A DNA stretch of 21,599 nt, taken from the IMG/VR virus record IMGVR_UViG_3300025732_000311, positions 1-21,599 of that record. The stretch is one strand, 5' to 3'. The translations under genes and the position numbers were made by a program. The notes below the pieces were generated by a model. That model was not told where the DNA came from, did no database searches, and saw only the letters and a list, made by a program, of their open reading frames with translations. How positions within the stretch are numbered: the stretch's first letter is position 1; each line of letters opens with the position of its first letter. Below are positions 20,046 to 21,599 of this stretch, piece after piece. The stretch comes from a virus.

Positions 20046-20210
20046 ATGTTGAAGAAGATCGCGGCCGCACTGGCCATCGCCGGAACCGCCACCGCCGTCT
20101 GGGCCTCGTGCTCGACGCATACGGTGACCATCAACGGCAAGACCACCACCTGCACGACTTGCTGCACGGGACAGGGCGCATACCGCTCCTGCACCACGAC
20201 CTGCAACTGA
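20046..20210 (+). CDS. Small Cys-rich lipoprotein (moron-like)
   Basis: 54 residues, ATG with AAGGAG seven bases upstream. The N-terminus LKKIAAALAIAGTATAVWAS followed by Cys22 looks like a type II signal peptide: a Lys pair, a hydrophobic stretch, and a lipobox-like WAS-C (Trp at -3 is unusual). The mature part STHTVTINGKTTTCTTCCTG ... SCTTTCN has five further Cys (36, 39, 40, 49, 53), suggesting disulfides or metal in the periplasm. The gene has its own promoter and no coupling to neighbours, as in moron genes that alter the host surface, for example by superinfection exclusion. Role is inference. Confidence 0.75.
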   Translation: MLKKIAAALAIAGTATAVWASCSTHTVTINGKTTTCTTCCTGQGAYRSCTTTCN

Positions 20211-20543
20211 CACTCAGGAGCCGCAATCCTTAACTGCGGTGGCGGGCGGAGAAAATTAGAGCCGCTGACACTCGGAAAGACGGGGCCAACACGCATGGGG
20301 ATTGGCGTACACGACTGCAGCGTGGCCCATAAAGAGAAACCAGTCCCCAGTCGTGTTGGTGAAGGACGCAGGCTGATGCGTAAACCGTGAGCGGCAGGGC
20401 GCCCAAGGGCCTCTAACCCCGGAGGTCGAGCAGGCGTTTCACGATGAGGGGTGCCGCAAGCCGGAGATCAGCGCCGGCCATCAACTACCCAAAACCCAAA
20501 ACTGCGAGTTAAACTCCACGGCAAATGTCTCTGAAAGTACGAG
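20211..20543. other. Structured non-coding region upstream of terminase
   Basis: 333 bases without a supportable gene. Main stems: CCGCA (20221-20225) with TGCGG (20235-20239); CCAACACG (20286-20293) with CGTGTTGG (20352-20359), enclosing GGGGATTGG (20297-20305) with CCAGTCCCC (20340-20348, one G-T); CACG/CGTG (20310-20313, 20321-20324); ACGCA/TGCGT (20366-20370, 20377-20381); GCGGCA (20391-20396) with TGCCGC (20452-20457), enclosing GGCCTC/GAGGTC (20408-20427); and GCCGG/CCGGC (20460-20478). An alternative, crossing 9-bp stem pairs ACACGACTG (20309-20317) with CAGTCGTGT (20348-20356). It also holds GAGTT-A-AACTC at 20506-20516. Either a structured RNA or the packaging start region, or both. 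No database match could be tested. Confidence 0.65.
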
Positions 20544-21119
20544 ATGCCACGGAAACCCACCAAAACCGCGCCAGAGCCCTCAAATGCCCCTGACCAAGGG
20601 GTAGATACCACCGAGGCTCAGAAAACGCCCCAAGAGCCGCCAAAGAAGAAGATCGGCCGCCCATCCAAGTACACCCCAGAGATCGCCCAGAAGATGTGCG
20701 AGATGCTCAGTGACGGCATCCCACTGAGAGAGATCTGTAGGCAGGACGGATTCCCCGAGTGGCGGACGGTGTATGACTGGATGTATCGGGATGAGGCTCT
20801 TTCCGCAGCCATCGCACGCGCACGGGAGGCCGGTTATGACGCCATGGCTGAGGAATGCATCCTGATTGCCGACAATCCTCAGTGGGGTCAGGTCCAAACC
20901 ATGACGGATAAGGGAACCTCCACGACCGTCGAGGATATGTTGGGCCACCGGAAACTCCGGATCGAAACCCGGCTGAAACTGTTGGCCAAGTGGAACCCCA
21001 AGAAGTATGGGGACAAGGTTCATCTGGCCGGGGACGCCGAGAACCCCCTGAAGGTGGAAGCGGATGTGACCATCTTCGATACGGTGCTGAAGGGCCTCGA
21101 GCAGTCCCGCCGTGGATGA
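20544..21119 (+). CDS. Terminase small subunit
   Basis: 191 residues. After a disordered, Pro/Lys-rich start (to about 37) comes IGRPSKYTPEIAQKMCEMLS (37-56) then DGIPLREICRQDGFPEWRTV and YDWM, an HTH-type DNA-binding domain. It is followed by the helical AREAGYDAMAEECILIADNP and HRKLRIETRLKLLAKWNPKK YGDK, typical of phage small terminase proteins. These bind the packaging site and hand DNA to the large subunit. The ATG lacks a strong ribosome site; translation may depend on the leader structure. The large subunit starts within its last codons. Confidence 0.88.
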   Translation: MPRKPTKTAPEPSNAPDQGVDTTEAQKTPQEPPKKKIGRPSKYTPEIAQKMCEMLSDGIPLREICRQDGFPEWRTVYDWMYRDEALSAAIARAREAGYDAMAEECILIADNPQWGQVQTMTDKGTSTTVEDMLGHRKLRIETRLKLLAKWNPKKYGDKVHLAGDAENPLKVEADVTIFDTVLKGLEQSRRG

Positions 21120-21599
21120 ACTCGTCGCCGTCCTGAAGGATCAGGAGATCCGGGAGAAGTTCAAGCGTCTCCCGGCTGACAGGCAGGCCGCCTTCTCTTG
21201 GAGGGCAGGATGGCTCACCAAGGCTCACAAGCACCAGATCGTCCCTGAGGGGGATTGGAGCATCTGGCTCCTCCTCGCAGGCCGCGGCGCCGGTAAGACC
21301 CGTACAGCGGCAGAGCAGATTGGCTACTGGGCGTGGGAGCAGCCGGGAACCCGTTGGCTCGTGGCCGCACCTACCTCCGCGGATGTCCGGGCTACCTGCT
21401 TCGAGGGCGACAGCGGCCTGATCGAGGTGATTCCGTCCATCCTCGTGGCCGACTACAACCGGGCGTACCACGAGATCAAACTCACCAACGGCTCACTTAT
21501 TAAGGGCATCCCTGCGTCGGAGCCAGAGCGCTTCCGCGGTGGCCAATGGCACGGGGCGTGGTGCGATGAGTTGGCTGCATGGGACTACCTGCAGGATGC
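21112..21599 (+). CDS. Terminase large subunit, 3' partial
   Basis: At least 162 codons from GTG at 21112, which overlaps the small subunit's end by 8 bases; an ATG at 21116 is in another frame that stops soon. Visible ATPase motifs are Walker A LLLAGRGAGKTRTAAE (near residues 53-68), then GTRWLVAAPTSADVRATCFE, the strand-turn ERFRGGQWHGAW and Walker B-like WCDELAAWD at the end of the window. It is the DNA-packaging motor. The nuclease domain lies beyond the right edge. Portal and capsid genes should follow. Confidence 0.92.
   Translation, partial: MDELVAVLKDQEIREKFKRLPADRQAAFSWRAGWLTKAHKHQIVPEGDWSIWLLLAGRGAGKTRTAAEQIGYWAWEQPGTRWLVAAPTSADVRATCFEGDSGLIEVIPSILVADYNRAYHEIKLTNGSLIKGIPASEPERFRGGQWHGAWCDELAAWDYLQD

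Noticed and set aside
20211-20543. tRNA gene in the terminase-upstream region
   Set aside because: GGTCGAGC at 20424-20431 recalls a T-loop, but no matching acceptor, D-arm or anticodon arm could be assembled around it.
20707-21471. 254-codon minus-strand frame opposite the terminase genes
   Set aside because: The plus-strand terminase motifs (HTH, Walker A and B) are clear. The reverse frame is Pro/Arg/Gly-rich without a domain or ribosome site.

Overview
The window is a contiguous piece of a tailed double-stranded DNA phage genome. Terminase small and large subunit genes enter at the right edge, large alanine- and glutamine-rich virion proteins fill the left edge, and between them lie dense, overlapping early genes for recombination, replication and regulation. 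No bacterial housekeeping gene, rRNA or tRNA was seen. The small protein families (the 'RKPLT...ARAIERAHGI' type, the YdaS/Cro-like HTH protein, the O-like replication protein, RuvC-like and Ref-like nucleases) are ones I associate with phages of Burkholderiales and other freshwater Proteobacteria. That host guess is inference. The virion genes resemble podovirus-type internal or tail proteins, but no tail-defining gene is inside the window.

Layout. (1) 1-7002, plus strand: four late virion genes, the first cut off at its 5' end and carrying a very long threonine-rich repeat. They end at an intrinsic terminator at 7048-7070. (2) 7069-12879, minus strand: about 18 genes, nearly all overlapping (mostly ATGA junctions), read leftward from one promoter near 12915-12943. 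They include a DpdA-like 7-deazaguanine DNA transglycosylase, a VUT/YhhQ-like queuosine-precursor transporter, a winged-helix protein, an SSB-like protein, a PD-(D/E)XK exonuclease, and several very small soluble or membrane proteins. (3) 12880-12980: a divergent control region with a 20-bp palindrome overlapping both promoters. (4) 12981-17341, plus strand: Cro/YdaS-like repressor, replication initiator and probable loader partner, zinc-binding protein, a PD-(D/E)XK-like protein, RuvC-like resolvase, small membrane protein and Ref-like HNH nuclease. (5) 17338-20210, plus strand: conserved phage proteins of unknown function broken up by intergenic elements. These include two related promoter-like modules, a pentanucleotide-period GGC-rich repeat tract, strong hairpins, and a Cys-rich lipoprotein gene with its own sigma70-like promoter. 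(6) 20211-20543: a 333-bp non-coding, highly structured region. (7) 20544-21599: terminase genes.

How it works together. A Cro/YdaS-like regulator at the divergent promoters probably balances leftward (recombination and DNA modification) against rightward (replication) transcription. The exonuclease, SSB-like protein, RuvC-like resolvase and Ref nuclease form a recombination set without a recognisable RecT/Erf/Beta annealing protein. The DpdA-like and VUT-like genes, adjacent and translationally overlapped, suggest the phage salvages a 7-deazaguanine base from the cell and inserts it into its own DNA to evade restriction. No deazaguanine synthesis gene is visible. That cassette, the GGC repeat tract and the structured region before the terminase are the most interesting parts.
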